Source: Frankia casuarinae (lineage in GTDB: Bacteria; Actinomycetota; Actinomycetes; Frankiales; Frankiaceae). Taken from it: DNA of 64,000 bases. Position numbers and translations under genes: made by a program. This document shows, one piece after another, positions 26,187-34,316 of the stretch. The notes below the pieces were generated by a model. It was not told where the DNA came from and made no database searches. It worked only from the letters and a program-made list of their open reading frames with translations. The DNA lies in contig NC_007777.1 in the NCBI RefSeq assembly GCF_000013345.1, positions 2,418,001-2,482,000 on the forward strand, read 5' to 3'. Within the stretch, counting starts at the first letter, position 1. Each line of letters begins with the position of its first letter.

Positions 26187-28106
26187 GTACGTATTCGGAA
26201 GTCCCGTTGTTGATCTTTTGGGGTGACGGCCTTCGGGGCTGGGTGTGGCCTGATGGTCGTGGTGGGTGATGTTCTGCCGGTCGGGGTGGTTTGCTGCGGT
26301 GCGTGACGGTTGTCGAGTCGGGGGCGGGCGCTGCCGCGAGCGGTGAGGTTGCCGAGGGCGCGGCGCTGCTGGCGGAGAACGCCTGGCTGCGGGCCCGGGT
26401 CGCGGAGCTGTTGACGGACATCGCCGGGCTGGTCGCGCGGGAGGCGACGCGTGAGGCCGAGGTGGTGGAGCTGCGTCTCCAGCTCGAGGCGTTGCAGGCG
26501 GAGCTGGCGACGTTGCGGCGGATGCTGTTCGGCCGGTCGTCGGAACGGGAGTGCGGCGGGTCGCCGGCCGTGGGTTCGCCGGATGGCGGGGACGGTTGTG
26601 GCGACGGGGCGCGGGGCGAGGCCGCCGGGTCGGCAGGCCGGCGGCGGGGGCCGGGCGCGCGCTCGGGCCGGCGGAGCTACGACCATCTGTCCCGCGACGA
26701 GGTCGACTGCGACTTCGAGGGCGGGGGCTATGGCTGCCTGTCGTGTGGGCAGCCGTTCACGCCGTGGGGCGAGCATGTCGTCGAGCAGCTCGACTGGCTG
26801 GTGACGGTGCGGGTTCGGGTGTCGAGGCGGCGCCGGTATCGGCGGGGCTGCCGCTGTGGCGGGTCGTTGACGGTGACCGCGCCGGGACCGTCGAAGGCGA
26901 TCGGGAAGGGCCTGTTCACGCACCGGTTCCTCGCGATGCTGATCGTGGAGCGCTATGTCGCGGGCCGTTCGCAGAACTCGCTGGTCACCGGGTTGGCCCG
27001 GCACGGCGCCCAGCTCTCGCCGGCGACGCTGACCGGGGCGTGCGCCCAGGTCGCGGGCCTGCTCGCCCCACTCGCCGAGCAGATCGTCGGGCGGTCGCGG
27101 GGGTCGTGGCACCTGCACGCCGACGAGACGACCTGGCGGGTGTTCACCCCGACCGGCGGCGGCGGGCCGGCCCGCTGGTGGCTGTGGGTGTTCCTGGGGC
27201 CGGACAGCGTCTGTTTCGTGATGGACGCGACCCGCTCGACGGCGGTGCTCGCCGAACACGTCGGCCTCGACCCGGACAGCGGCCAGCTGACCGACGACGC
27301 CGACGGCGGACCGCGCCGCCTCGTGCTGTCGTCGGACTTCTACACCGTGTACGTCTCCGCCGGCCGCCGCGCCGATGGCCTGGTCAACCTGTACTGCTGG
27401 GCGCACGCGCGGCGGTACTTCGTGCGGGCCGGCGACGCGAACCCCGCCCAGCTCGGGATCTGGGCCCGCCAGTGGGTCGAGCGGATCCGCGCGCTCTACA
27501 CCGCGCACGGCGAGCTCGCCGCCGCCTGGCACACCGCCGCCGCGGCCCCGTCGCCGGCCACCGAGAAGCGGCTCGCCGCCGCGTACGCCGGCTGGGACAC
27601 CGCGATCACCGTGATCGACACGGTTCGCCGCGAGCAGACGGCCTCGCCCGGCCTGCAGGAACCCGCGCGCAAGGCGCTCGCGACCCTGGACCGGGAATGG
27701 GACGGGCTGGTCGCCCACCGCGACTACCCCATGATCGGCATGGACAACAACCCGGCGGAAAGGGCGATCAGGGGCCCGGTCGTGACCCGGCGCAACGCCG
27801 GCGGCTCCCGCACCGAGGACACCGCCCGCCACGCCGCCACGATCTTCACGGTCACCGCGACCGCCGCGATGCACAACCTGAACCTGCTGACCTACCTGGA
27901 GAACTACCTCGACGCCTGCGGCCGGGCCGGCGGCAAGCCGCCGACCGGCGCCGACCTCGACCGGTTCCTGCCCTGGGCCGCCAGCCCCGAGGACCTCACC
28001 ACCTGGCAACAGCCTCCCGGCTGACCCCGACCCCCGAGACCCCAGCGGAGTGCCCCACGGTCACGCCGCCCACGATCATGCCCCAACGGGATTTCCGAAT
28101 ACGTAC
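26187..28106 (+). mobile_element. IS66-family element (type B, copy 2, inverted)
   Basis: This 1920-bp element has the same length and the same transposase as copy 1 at 19836-21755, in opposite orientation. Ends are GTACGTATTCGGAAGTCCCG at 26187 and the inverted partner ending at 28106. The 8-bp flanks differ (GACCGGAT and CATCGCCG), so the target duplication is gone. The genes on the two sides are unrelated truncated fragments, which suggests a deletion or recombination through another IS copy. Confidence 0.9.
26291..28024 (+). CDS. IS66-family transposase (type B, copy 2)
   Basis: The 577-residue frame is intact and translates identically to 19918-21651, with the same DDE residues (HADETTW, SSDFYTVY, DNNPAERAI). 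Complete identity of two copies 4.5 kb apart points to recent transposition or gene conversion. Confidence 0.9.
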   Translation: MLRCVTVVESGAGAAASGEVAEGAALLAENAWLRARVAELLTDIAGLVAREATREAEVVELRLQLEALQAELATLRRMLFGRSSERECGGSPAVGSPDGGDGCGDGARGEAAGSAGRRRGPGARSGRRSYDHLSRDEVDCDFEGGGYGCLSCGQPFTPWGEHVVEQLDWLVTVRVRVSRRRRYRRGCRCGGSLTVTAPGPSKAIGKGLFTHRFLAMLIVERYVAGRSQNSLVTGLARHGAQLSPATLTGACAQVAGLLAPLAEQIVGRSRGSWHLHADETTWRVFTPTGGGGPARWWLWVFLGPDSVCFVMDATRSTAVLAEHVGLDPDSGQLTDDADGGPRRLVLSSDFYTVYVSAGRRADGLVNLYCWAHARRYFVRAGDANPAQLGIWARQWVERIRALYTAHGELAAAWHTAAAAPSPATEKRLAAAYAGWDTAITVIDTVRREQTASPGLQEPARKALATLDREWDGLVAHRDYPMIGMDNNPAERAIRGPVVTRRNAGGSRTEDTARHAATIFTVTATAAMHNLNLLTYLENYLDACGRAGGKPPTGADLDRFLPWAASPEDLTTWQQPPG

Positions 28107-29049
28107 CATCGCCGACACCCGAACCGGCATTGCACCACCGACCGTGGACATCAACCGTGCCCGCGTGCTCGCATCGGCGCTACGGTCCGCCAACGCGATC
28201 ATCACCCCTGCCACCCTTCGGGCCGTCTACCGCCTCCAGGCCATCGACGTGGAGGTACTACTCAGTGCCGTGACCTGGCTACACCAGCACCCCAACGCTG
28301 GCAACTGGACTCTGCGGCAACTCCCGGTCCCCGGTATGCACACCAAATGGCTTGACACCCACGGCGCGCTGCTGCGCGATGTCGCGGGCCGCGATGTCCG
28401 ACACGAAGTCAGACCCCGGCTGACCGTCATGCACCTGACATATGTCGATCCCGACCACGCCGCATCGGGCCGCCGCAGGCACGACGCCTGGACCACCGGT
28501 GACGTACATGACATCGCCTACCAGCCACGCGTGGTCCTCGTCGTCGAGAACCGCGACTCCCGCCTCTGGTTCCCGCCAGTCAGGGACACAATAGTGGTCG
28601 AGGGCGGCGGCAAAGCCGCAGCCACCCTGCTAGCAAACGTTCCCTGGATCCGCACCGCGGACCACATCGTCTACTGGGGCGACATCGACGCGGACGGGTA
28701 CACGATCCTCGACCAGTTTCGCGCTGCGCTAGCCGAGCCCGCACCAGACGGCGCACCAGCGAAGCACGTCACCTCCATCCTCATGGGCGCCACAGACCTG
28801 CACCACTACGCTCAGCACGGTATTAACCACGACAAGGCGGGTCGTCCCATCCAGCCATCACCGACGACCCTGCCACACCTGACCGAAGCCGAGGCCACCG
28901 CGTACAACACCATCGCGACTGCGGGCCCCACCCCATTCCGCCGGATCGAGCAGGAAGTCATCCCCCTCACCCACGCAGCTGCCCGACTAATGCAGATCCT
29001 GAAAGGCGGGGGTCTGTCGCTGGCTTGCAGACCCGATCAGAAAGGATGA
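28107..29049 (+). pseudogene. JetD-like (DUF2220, Wadjet) Toprim protein, 5' truncated
   Basis: The coding frame continues out of the IS66 element. From about 28110 it encodes TVDINRARVLASALRSANAI, a winged-helix-like region and a C-terminal Toprim domain: RVVLVVENRDSRLWFP, TIVVEGGGKAAATLLANVPW, IVYWGDIDADGYTILDQFRA (acidic DxD) and RRIEQEVIPLTHAAARL. JetD is the nuclease subunit of Wadjet plasmid-defence systems. JetA, JetB and JetC are not in the window, and the N-terminal part is lost at the IS boundary. It is a relic of a defence locus, consistent with the NTPase remnant on the other side of the IS. Confidence 0.7.
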
Positions 29050-29303
29050 AACCGAACATGGAGATGGCGGCGCGCCTTGCGCCCGGCGGCGGGGCCGCTG
29101 GGCCGGCCGTGGTCGGAACGAGCGTCAACTCATCTACCGCACCGCCTTCGGCCTGACCAACGTCACCAACCAGCAACACCGCGCCCGCTACACCGCCTCC
29201 CGCACCACCCGCCCCGCTGGCTACACCAGCCAGGAACATCCTGAAGCTGCCCGGGACTGTAGGTGTCCCGCGTCAAGATCTTGGCTCAGGAATCCTGACC
29301 TGA

Positions 29304-29357
29304 GTGGGCGTTCTGCACGCTTTCGCCGGGCCTCAGCTTGAGTTGATCTCTGGGGTG
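29304..29357 (+). repeat. Left 54-bp terminal inverted repeat
   Basis: It pairs with 30681-30734 at 53 of 54 positions. This is unusually long for IS5-type ends, which are generally much shorter. Confidence 0.88.
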
Positions 29358-29406
29358 CGGAGTTGATCGTCTTGCGTTCGCCGGCTGGCGCGTTCTGCTG
29401 GAAGAC

Positions 29407-30243
29407 ATGGCAGAACGCAAGCCGTACCCCAGTGACCTGTCCGATGAGGCGTGGGACCTGATCCGCCCGGTCCTCACCGCGTGGAAGGCCCGGCACCCCT
29501 CGGCCAGCGGGCACGAGGGCGGCTACGACATGCGGGAGATCGTGAACGCGGTCCTCTACCAGGCCCGGACCGGCTGCCAGTGGCGCTACCTGCCCCACGA
29601 CCTGCCCCCGACGTCCGCGGTGTACTACTACTTCGGCCAGTGGCGCGACGACGGCACCACCGAGACGATCCACGACCTGCTGCGCTGGCTGGTCCGTGAG
29701 CACCACCGCAGGAAAGCCGACCCGAGCGCGGTCGTGCTGGACTCCCAGACCGTCCGGTCCTCCACCAACGCCCCGAAGGGCACGACCGGCCTGGACCCGG
29801 GAAAGAAAAGCCCGGGCCGTAAACGCGGGATCGCCGTCGACACGTTGGGACTGCTCATCGCCGTGGTCGTGGTCGCAGCCAGCGTGCACGACAACACCAT
29901 CGGCACCGCCCTGCTGGACCGGGTCGCCGCCGCCGCCCCGCCGGTGCGCAAGGCGTGGGTGGACGCCGGGTTCAAGACCACCGTCGTCGAGCACGGCGCC
30001 GGTCTGGGCATCGATGTCGAGGTCGTCGGACGCGAGCCGGGAGCGCGGGGGTTCACCCCGCTCCCGAAGCGGTGGCGGGTTGAGCAGACCCTGGGCACGT
30101 TGATGCTGCGCCGGCGGCTGGCCCGGGACTACGAGGCGAAACCGGCCAGCGCGGTAGCGATGATCCACTGGTCGATGGTGGAGGTGATGGCCCGCCGGCT
30201 GACCGGGGCGGCCACCCCGACCTGGCGTGACCCGCCGGTCTGA
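29407..30243 (+). CDS. IS5-family transposase
   Basis: The 278-residue protein begins MAERKPYPSDLSDEAWDLIR, the DUF4096 start typical of IS5/IS402-like transposases. The QARTGCQWRYLPHDLPPTSA segment follows. The DDE core has AVVLDSQTVRSSTNAP, RKRGIAVDTLGLLIAVVVVA, VRKAWVDAGFKTTVVEHGAG and WRVEQTLGTLMLRRRLARDY. The frame is intact. Confidence 0.88.
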   Translation: MAERKPYPSDLSDEAWDLIRPVLTAWKARHPSASGHEGGYDMREIVNAVLYQARTGCQWRYLPHDLPPTSAVYYYFGQWRDDGTTETIHDLLRWLVREHHRRKADPSAVVLDSQTVRSSTNAPKGTTGLDPGKKSPGRKRGIAVDTLGLLIAVVVVAASVHDNTIGTALLDRVAAAAPPVRKAWVDAGFKTTVVEHGAGLGIDVEVVGREPGARGFTPLPKRWRVEQTLGTLMLRRRLARDYEAKPASAVAMIHWSMVEVMARRLTGAATPTWRDPPV

Positions 30244-30261
30244 CCGGCGGGAGTGTCGGGA

Positions 30262-30705
30262 ATGACGAGCGGAGTGCCGGTGCGGGAGGTGCTGGAACAG
30301 ATCGAGGCTCGGCGGGCCCGCGCCGGGCGGGCCGTCGAGGAGCTGCGGGAGGAGATCGCCCGGCTCACCGGGCAGCTCGCCGCCGCTGAACGTGCCCTGG
30401 AACGGTTGGAGATCACCCGGGAGACGGTGCTGGACCTGGCCGCCGAGAACGACGCCGCACCGGCCGAGCCGCTGCCGCCGGGGTATCGGGAGGTGCTGGC
30501 CGTGTTCACCCGGGGCGGGAACGGGCTGCACGCCAAGGACGTGTGCCGGGCGCTGGGTGGCGGCACCGAGCCCCGGCATGTCGAGAGCATGCGGGCCCGG
30601 CTGAAACGGCTGGTAGAGCGGGGTGTTCTCACCGAGCCCGATCCCGGCCTGTTCGTCCTGCCCCAGCCCGACCCACCGGCCACCCCAGAGATCAACTCAA
30701 GCTGA
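30262..30705 (+). CDS. IS5-element passenger: coiled-coil plus winged-helix-like protein
   Basis: The 147-residue protein starts at ATG 30262 (MTSGVPVREVLEQIEARRAR), with GGGAG eight bases upstream, 18 nt after the transposase stop. Residues about 12-60 form a heptad-rich coiled coil (EELREEIARLTGQLAAAERA). A second half (PGYREVLAVFTRGGNGLHAK, MRARLKRLVERGVLTEPDPG) looks like a winged helix with a wing-type turn. It lies within the long terminal repeats and moves with the element. It could bind DNA ends or regulate the transposase. No known name; its presence in the element is certain and its function is inference. Confidence 0.6.
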   Translation: MTSGVPVREVLEQIEARRARAGRAVEELREEIARLTGQLAAAERALERLEITRETVLDLAAENDAAPAEPLPPGYREVLAVFTRGGNGLHAKDVCRALGGGTEPRHVESMRARLKRLVERGVLTEPDPGLFVLPQPDPPATPEINSS

Positions 30706-30734
30706 GGCCCGACGAAAGCGTGCAGAACGCCCAC
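30681..30734 (-). repeat. Right 54-bp terminal inverted repeat
   Basis: It is the inverted partner of 29304-29357 and overlaps the last codons of the passenger gene (ending INSS). Confidence 0.86.
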
Positions 30735-30926
30735 TGAGAGCAGCGTGCGGGCCTGGGAGTAACCCGAGACCAGCCAGACCTCTCGACCGTCGTAGAGGCG
30801 GACCCGGTTGAGCGGGCCCTGCTCGGCGAGGCGTAGCACGCCTTCCGGAGGCGCGTATGGGCAGGTCCGCGCCTGTGGGAAGGGCGGCGCCTCGGCAGAG
30901 GATGTCGGTGTTTCGGTGTGTGTCAT
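30735..30926 (-). pseudogene. Cytochrome P450, N-terminal stub
   Basis: About 63 residues start MTHTETPTSSAEAPPFPQAR and read on through TCPYAPPEGVLRLAEQGPLN, RVRLYDGREVWLVSGYSQAR and TLLS, a typical bacterial P450 N-terminus. The frame then enters the IS5-type element. The rest of the P450, with the heme cysteine, is not found beyond the IS. It may once have belonged with the SnoaL/MFS genes to the right. Confidence 0.75.
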
Positions 30927-31148
30927 GGGACCTCGCAGACTCGGTCAGCCGACATCACCGGGAGCGCGGGCGGCCCAGTGGGGCGGCGCGTCCGCCCGTG
31001 GCTGGGGCTGGTCGGGCCCATGGCACGGCGGCGTGGACGACGAACCGGCAGGACCCGCTGATGTCGTGCGATGCCGCCTCATTCTTCGGCGGCGACGCAA
31101 AGCAGCGCCAAAGTCACCGGGCTCGGAACGCGCAGCCAGCCGCCCCCG

Positions 31149-32045
31149 TCAGGAAGTCTTTTCCTGCGGGCCGGTGGCGTGACGGCTTCGGACCGGGGCG
31201 TCGGCGGCGGCCGCGACGCTGACGGGTGCCGTGGCGATGGCGCGCCGGGCACTGGCTCGGTGCCGGTGGGCCTGCTGTCGGCAGGCGGCCCCGCAGTAGC
31301 GCGCGGGACGGCCGGTGGCCCGGGCGGAGATCGGCCGACCGCACAGCGCGCAACGCGCGGAGTCCCGGCTCTCCGTTTCGTTACGGTCGGCCGGAGGGTC
31401 TGGCTGTTTCGTTACGGCGGGGGGCGGCAGCGGCTCCAGGGTCTCGTCCGGCCGCAGCGCACCGGCGATGAGCGTCACGATGCGCCAGGAGAAGTCCGTC
31501 GTCTGGCGTTCCCGCGCGGTGACGGCGGCCCCCACCGCCAGGAGCCGGATCTCGGCGACGGTCATGTCGGTGCGCAGGGCGCCGACGGCCTTGGCCCGGC
31601 TGCTCAGGACATCCAACGCGGCGTCGAACGCCGCGGCGGACCGCTGATCGGGCGCGAAGCGTGGGTCGGAGGTGGAGTCGAACGCCTCGCAGAGCGCCTT
31701 GTTGATCACCGTCTGTTCCACCATTTGGTAGAAGAAGCGGAAGAAGGCGGCCCGTGGGTCCTCCGCCGTGGCGAGTGCTCTGGCCTGCAGGGTCAGGCGG
31801 CGCATCCCGGCGACGATGACGGTGCCGAACAGGTCCTCGCGGGTGGGGAAATGCCGGTAGACGGTTCCGACGCCGACACCGGCCCGCTTCGCGATCTGGT
31901 CGAACGACACCGACGTCCCCGCGCTGGCCAGCAGCTCGTCCGCGACCCGCAGCAGCAGCGTCCGGTTGCGTAGCGCGTCGGCCCGACGGGCCGGCGGAGC
32001 TCCTCCACCGGCCGCGCGGGCGGCCGCTGACGGTGTCGTTCGCAT
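31149..32045 (-). CDS. TetR-family repressor with C-terminal zinc-ribbon-like tail
   Basis: The 298-residue protein starts at ATG 32045. The TetR HTH lies at residues about 30-75 (VSFDQIAKRAGVGVGTVYRH then FPTREDLF). The ligand-binding helices follow. The tail carries CALCGRPISARATGRPARYC and GAACRQQAHRHR, a four-cysteine zinc-ribbon or zinc-finger-like motif not part of ordinary TetR proteins (about 200 residues). The gene diverges from the SnoaL/MFS operon and probably represses it and itself through the palindrome at 32110-32125. The tail occurs in some actinobacterial regulators, but its role is not known to me. Confidence 0.8.
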   Translation of the reverse strand: MRTTPSAAARAAGGGAPPARRADALRNRTLLLRVADELLASAGTSVSFDQIAKRAGVGVGTVYRHFPTREDLFGTVIVAGMRRLTLQARALATAEDPRAAFFRFFYQMVEQTVINKALCEAFDSTSDPRFAPDQRSAAAFDAALDVLSSRAKAVGALRTDMTVAEIRLLAVGAAVTARERQTTDFSWRIVTLIAGALRPDETLEPLPPPAVTKQPDPPADRNETESRDSARCALCGRPISARATGRPARYCGAACRQQAHRHRASARRAIATAPVSVAAAADAPVRSRHATGPQEKTS

Positions 32046-32071
32046 GCTCGTCCACCACCTCGTCGGTCGCC

Positions 32072-32101
32072 TTGACATCCGGAGAAACCTCGCTGTATGT
32101 T
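32072..32101 (+). promoter_or_regulatory. Probable promoter of the SnoaL/MFS operon
   Basis: TTGACA (32072-32077) is separated by 18 bases from TATGTT (32096-32101), a good sigma-70-like match for an actinobacterium. It lies between the divergent TetR gene and the SnoaL gene, directly upstream of a palindrome where a repressor would block transcription start. Confidence 0.55.
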
Positions 32102-32109
32102 CCCCAAAA

Positions 32110-32125
32110 CGGATAGATCTCTCCG
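32110..32125. promoter_or_regulatory. Palindromic operator candidate for the TetR regulator
   Basis: CGGATAGATCTCTCCG reads the same on both strands except for one symmetrical mismatch pair, so 14 of 16 bases are palindromic. It lies about 8 bases past the predicted -10 box, over the expected transcription start, the usual position of TetR operators. Binding by this TetR is inferred from position. Confidence 0.5.
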
Positions 32126-32173
32126 GTTCTTCCTACAGCCTACCTGCTGATTTTCTTCCCAAGGAGGAGTTTC

Positions 32174-32641
32174 GTGCCCGAGACGACGGAGTACGCGGCT
32201 GCCACCACTCATGAGGTGATCGAGCGGCTCGCGAACGCGATGGAGACCGGCCGCAAGGACATCTTCATTGCCCAGTTCGCCGAGGACGCGGTCTACGAGA
32301 CGCCGTTCGTGCTCGCCGGGCAGCAGTCGCGGTGGGAGGGCTTCGCCGCGGTCAGCGAGCACCTGAACGCGGACAACCCGACGCGCAGCCTGCTCGCGTT
32401 CGACAAGGTCTCCGTGGTCATCCACCTGGGCGCCGACGGTGAGGAGGCGACCGCGCAGTTTCTCGTCGACGGCCGGGTGCTCGCGACCAACGAGTCGTTC
32501 CACCTGCCGTCGTCCATCGGCATCATCCGCGTTCGTCACGGCAAGATCGTCCACTACACGGATTACACGAACGTGCTGCGTGGCGCCCAGGTCGCGGGTG
32601 TGCTCAAGCAGTTCGGCGCCTCGCTCGAGGCGCTCGGCTAG
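32174..32641 (+). CDS. SnoaL-like/NTF2-fold protein
   Basis: The 155-residue protein starts at GTG 32174 with a strong AAGGAGGAG site. It has the nuclear-transport-factor-2 fold pattern: VIERLANAMETGRKDIFIAQ, FAEDAVYETPFVLAG and WEGFAAVSEHL, ending with IIRVRHGKIVHYTDYTN. The family includes polyketide cyclases, hydroxylases and steroid isomerases. The residues that would define a reaction are not clear. IS630 element 2 has inserted at the TA of its TAG stop codon, and the stop codon is kept. Confidence 0.75.
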   Translation: MPETTEYAAATTHEVIERLANAMETGRKDIFIAQFAEDAVYETPFVLAGQQSRWEGFAAVSEHLNADNPTRSLLAFDKVSVVIHLGADGEEATAQFLVDGRVLATNESFHLPSSIGIIRVRHGKIVHYTDYTNVLRGAQVAGVLKQFGASLEALG

Positions 32642-34208
32642 TGGTCGTCGCTGCAAGTTCGCCGGTTATGCGGCGAGGGCGAGGCCGCTGGCGGTCTTGA
32701 GGAGATCGGCGCGGGTGTACTTCCAGTCGAACGGGGCCGCGGTCTGGTTGTAGAGGTCCTGGAAGCCCATGACCCGGTCGCCGAGTGCGTCGAGGTCGGC
32801 GAAGTCCCCGCGTTCGATGGCCTTGCGCTGCAGGATCGAGAAGTAGATCTCCACCTGGTTCAACCAGGAGGCGTGGACCGGGAGGTGGACGAGCGTCGCG
32901 GTCGGATGGGCCGCGCTCATCCGGCGGATCGAGGTCTGGCCGTTGTGGGAGGAGCCGTTGTCGACGACCCAGAACACCCTGCGTGCCGAGGCGTAGGGCT
33001 CGGCCGTCATGACCTGGTCGACGAGCCGGTGAAACGGGGCGATGCCGGTGGTCGGCTCGATCCGGCCGATGACGTGGGCATGGTGGACGTCGTAGGCGGC
33101 GAAGTAGGCCAGGGTGCCGCCGCGTTGGTACTCGAACTCGACGCGCGGTCCGTGACGGGCCTGGGCGGGCGCGGTCGGGTGGCAGCGGCGCAGTGCCTGC
33201 AGTTGGGACTTCTCATCGGCTGAGATCACATAGTCGTTCTCGCCGAGTGGTGCACCGTCCCAGATCCGAGCGTAGAGATCGAGGACCCGGGAGGCCTTCG
33301 CGACGAACGCCGGATCCCTGGGGAAGATCCACGAGCGGTGCTGCCAGGGGCGGATCGCATCCCGGGCCAGCCAGCGTCCGACCGACGACGCTGACACGCC
33401 CGCCACGATGCCCTCCCGGGCCGCGTGGCGGGCGAGTTCGGCGTTCGACCAGCGTTCCAGCGGCGCACCGACGTCCGCGGGCCGGGTGCACGCCAACGCC
33501 TTGACCTCGGCGACCTGCACCGCGGTGAACCGGGCCGGCCGACCCGAACGGGGCCGGTCCACCAGCCCGGCGAGCCCTTCACGGGCGAACCGGCCCCGCC
33601 ACTTGCCCACGGTGTCCTCGCAGACACCGAGATCGGTGGCGATCGTCGTGTTGCTCGCACCGTCGGCGGCGGCGAGCACGATCGCCGCGCGCAGCCAGTC
33701 ACGGCGCGGCACCGTCAACGAACGGGCACGGCCCGCCAGAACGGCACGGACGTCGCAGGTCAGGGTGATCGCGGTGGCACGGCGGGACACCCTCCCGGTC
33801 CTACCGGGCCAGCCACGCCCCCAAGGCACACCACGATCAACCCCCGGCCACAATCAGACCGTGGCGGGTATCCCGGAATCGACGAAGATCTCCTTGCGGC
33901 AGCGTCTCGTCGCGCATGCCGCCACGAACTGGCCCGGGATCAGCGTGTCCACCCGCTACCGGGGTCGGTTCGCCTACGTCACCGCGACCGATCCCGACGG
34001 CGACGACCAGCCCCTGTGCCGGCTCCGCTACGGCGGCTACGCCAACCAGTGGGGCTTCGCGATCTGGCGCGCCAGCCACGACGACTACGCCGACTCCGTC
34101 CTGGCCGACGGCTCACCGACCGGCACCGCCGAAGCAGCCCTCGACCTCGCCGCCGGCCTCTACCTACCCGCCACCACCCATCACCGACGAACTAACGGCG
34201 GCGACCAC
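32641..34208 (-). mobile_element. IS630-family element 2 with divergent passenger gene
   Basis: Inverted repeats of about 35 bp, beginning GTGGTCGTCGCTGCAAGTTC at 32641 and its partner ending at 34208, match at about 29 positions. TA is duplicated outside (32639-32640 and 34209-34210). The 1568-bp element carries a transposase on the minus strand and a divergent passenger gene. It shares with element 1 the GTGGT tips, the TA target and the divergent two-gene layout. Confidence 0.85.
32666..33790 (-). CDS. IS630-family transposase (intact)
   Basis: The 374-residue protein starts at GTG 33790 (VSRRATAITLTCDVRAVLAG). An HTH region reads TTIATDLGVCEDTVGKWRGR. The DDE residues are in YVISADEKSQLQAL, FWVVDNGSSHNGQTS and LNQVEIYFSILQRKAIERGD. 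It has leucine in RDWLRAAIVL, where the copy at 6590 has an amber codon. An upstream TTG at 33853 is less likely because similarity to the sister protein begins near 33790. About 70 bp separates it from the passenger gene, leaving room for two divergent promoters. Confidence 0.87.
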   Translation of the reverse strand: MSRRATAITLTCDVRAVLAGRARSLTVPRRDWLRAAIVLAAADGASNTTIATDLGVCEDTVGKWRGRFAREGLAGLVDRPRSGRPARFTAVQVAEVKALACTRPADVGAPLERWSNAELARHAAREGIVAGVSASSVGRWLARDAIRPWQHRSWIFPRDPAFVAKASRVLDLYARIWDGAPLGENDYVISADEKSQLQALRRCHPTAPAQARHGPRVEFEYQRGGTLAYFAAYDVHHAHVIGRIEPTTGIAPFHRLVDQVMTAEPYASARRVFWVVDNGSSHNGQTSIRRMSAAHPTATLVHLPVHASWLNQVEIYFSILQRKAIERGDFADLDALGDRVMGFQDLYNQTAAPFDWKYTRADLLKTASGLALAA

Positions 34209-34211
34209 TAG
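33861..34211 (+). CDS. IS630 passenger protein (unknown function, copy 2)
   Basis: The 116-residue protein starts at GTG 33861 (VAGIPESTKISLRQRLVAHA). It is homologous to the product of 6175-6501: RYRGRFAYVTATDPDGDDQP, then LCRLRYGGYANQWGFAIWRA and ALDLAAGLYLP. Its stop codon TAG includes the TA target duplication, so the reading frame ends exactly at the element border. The pair of elements shows that this gene is kept through divergence of the IS. No known domain was recognised. Confidence 0.65.
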   Translation: MAGIPESTKISLRQRLVAHAATNWPGISVSTRYRGRFAYVTATDPDGDDQPLCRLRYGGYANQWGFAIWRASHDDYADSVLADGSPTGTAEAALDLAAGLYLPATTHHRRTNGGDH

Positions 34212-34316
34212 CCGCTGCGCGCGGGAGCAGCAGGACGGCGCGGCCCGGCGGGGCCAGCCCCGCCGGGCCGCGCCGGCGACCGACCGGGCTCGAGCAGACC
34301 GAGGAGTGACGTCGCC

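Larger units (their letters stand above)
29304..30734 (+). mobile_element. IS5-family element with 54-bp terminal repeats and a passenger gene
   Basis: The ends are 54-bp inverted repeats with one mismatch (29304-29357 and 30681-30734, beginning GTGGGCGTTCTGCACGCTTT). The trinucleotide TGA lies outside each end (29301-29303 and 30735-30737). The 1431-bp element holds an IS5-type transposase and a second gene in the same direction. Its right end lies inside a P450 gene start; no P450 sequence is recognisable on the left side. Confidence 0.85.

Noticed and set aside
25931-28009. Minus-strand 692-codon frame across IS66 copy 2
   Set aside because: It is antisense to the intact transposase and contains no recognisable motif.
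29048-29303. Gene-like fragment (LIYRTAFGLTNVTNQQHRAR) after the JetD-like gene
   Set aside because: Too short, without start or stop context; family uncertain, perhaps a transposase scrap.
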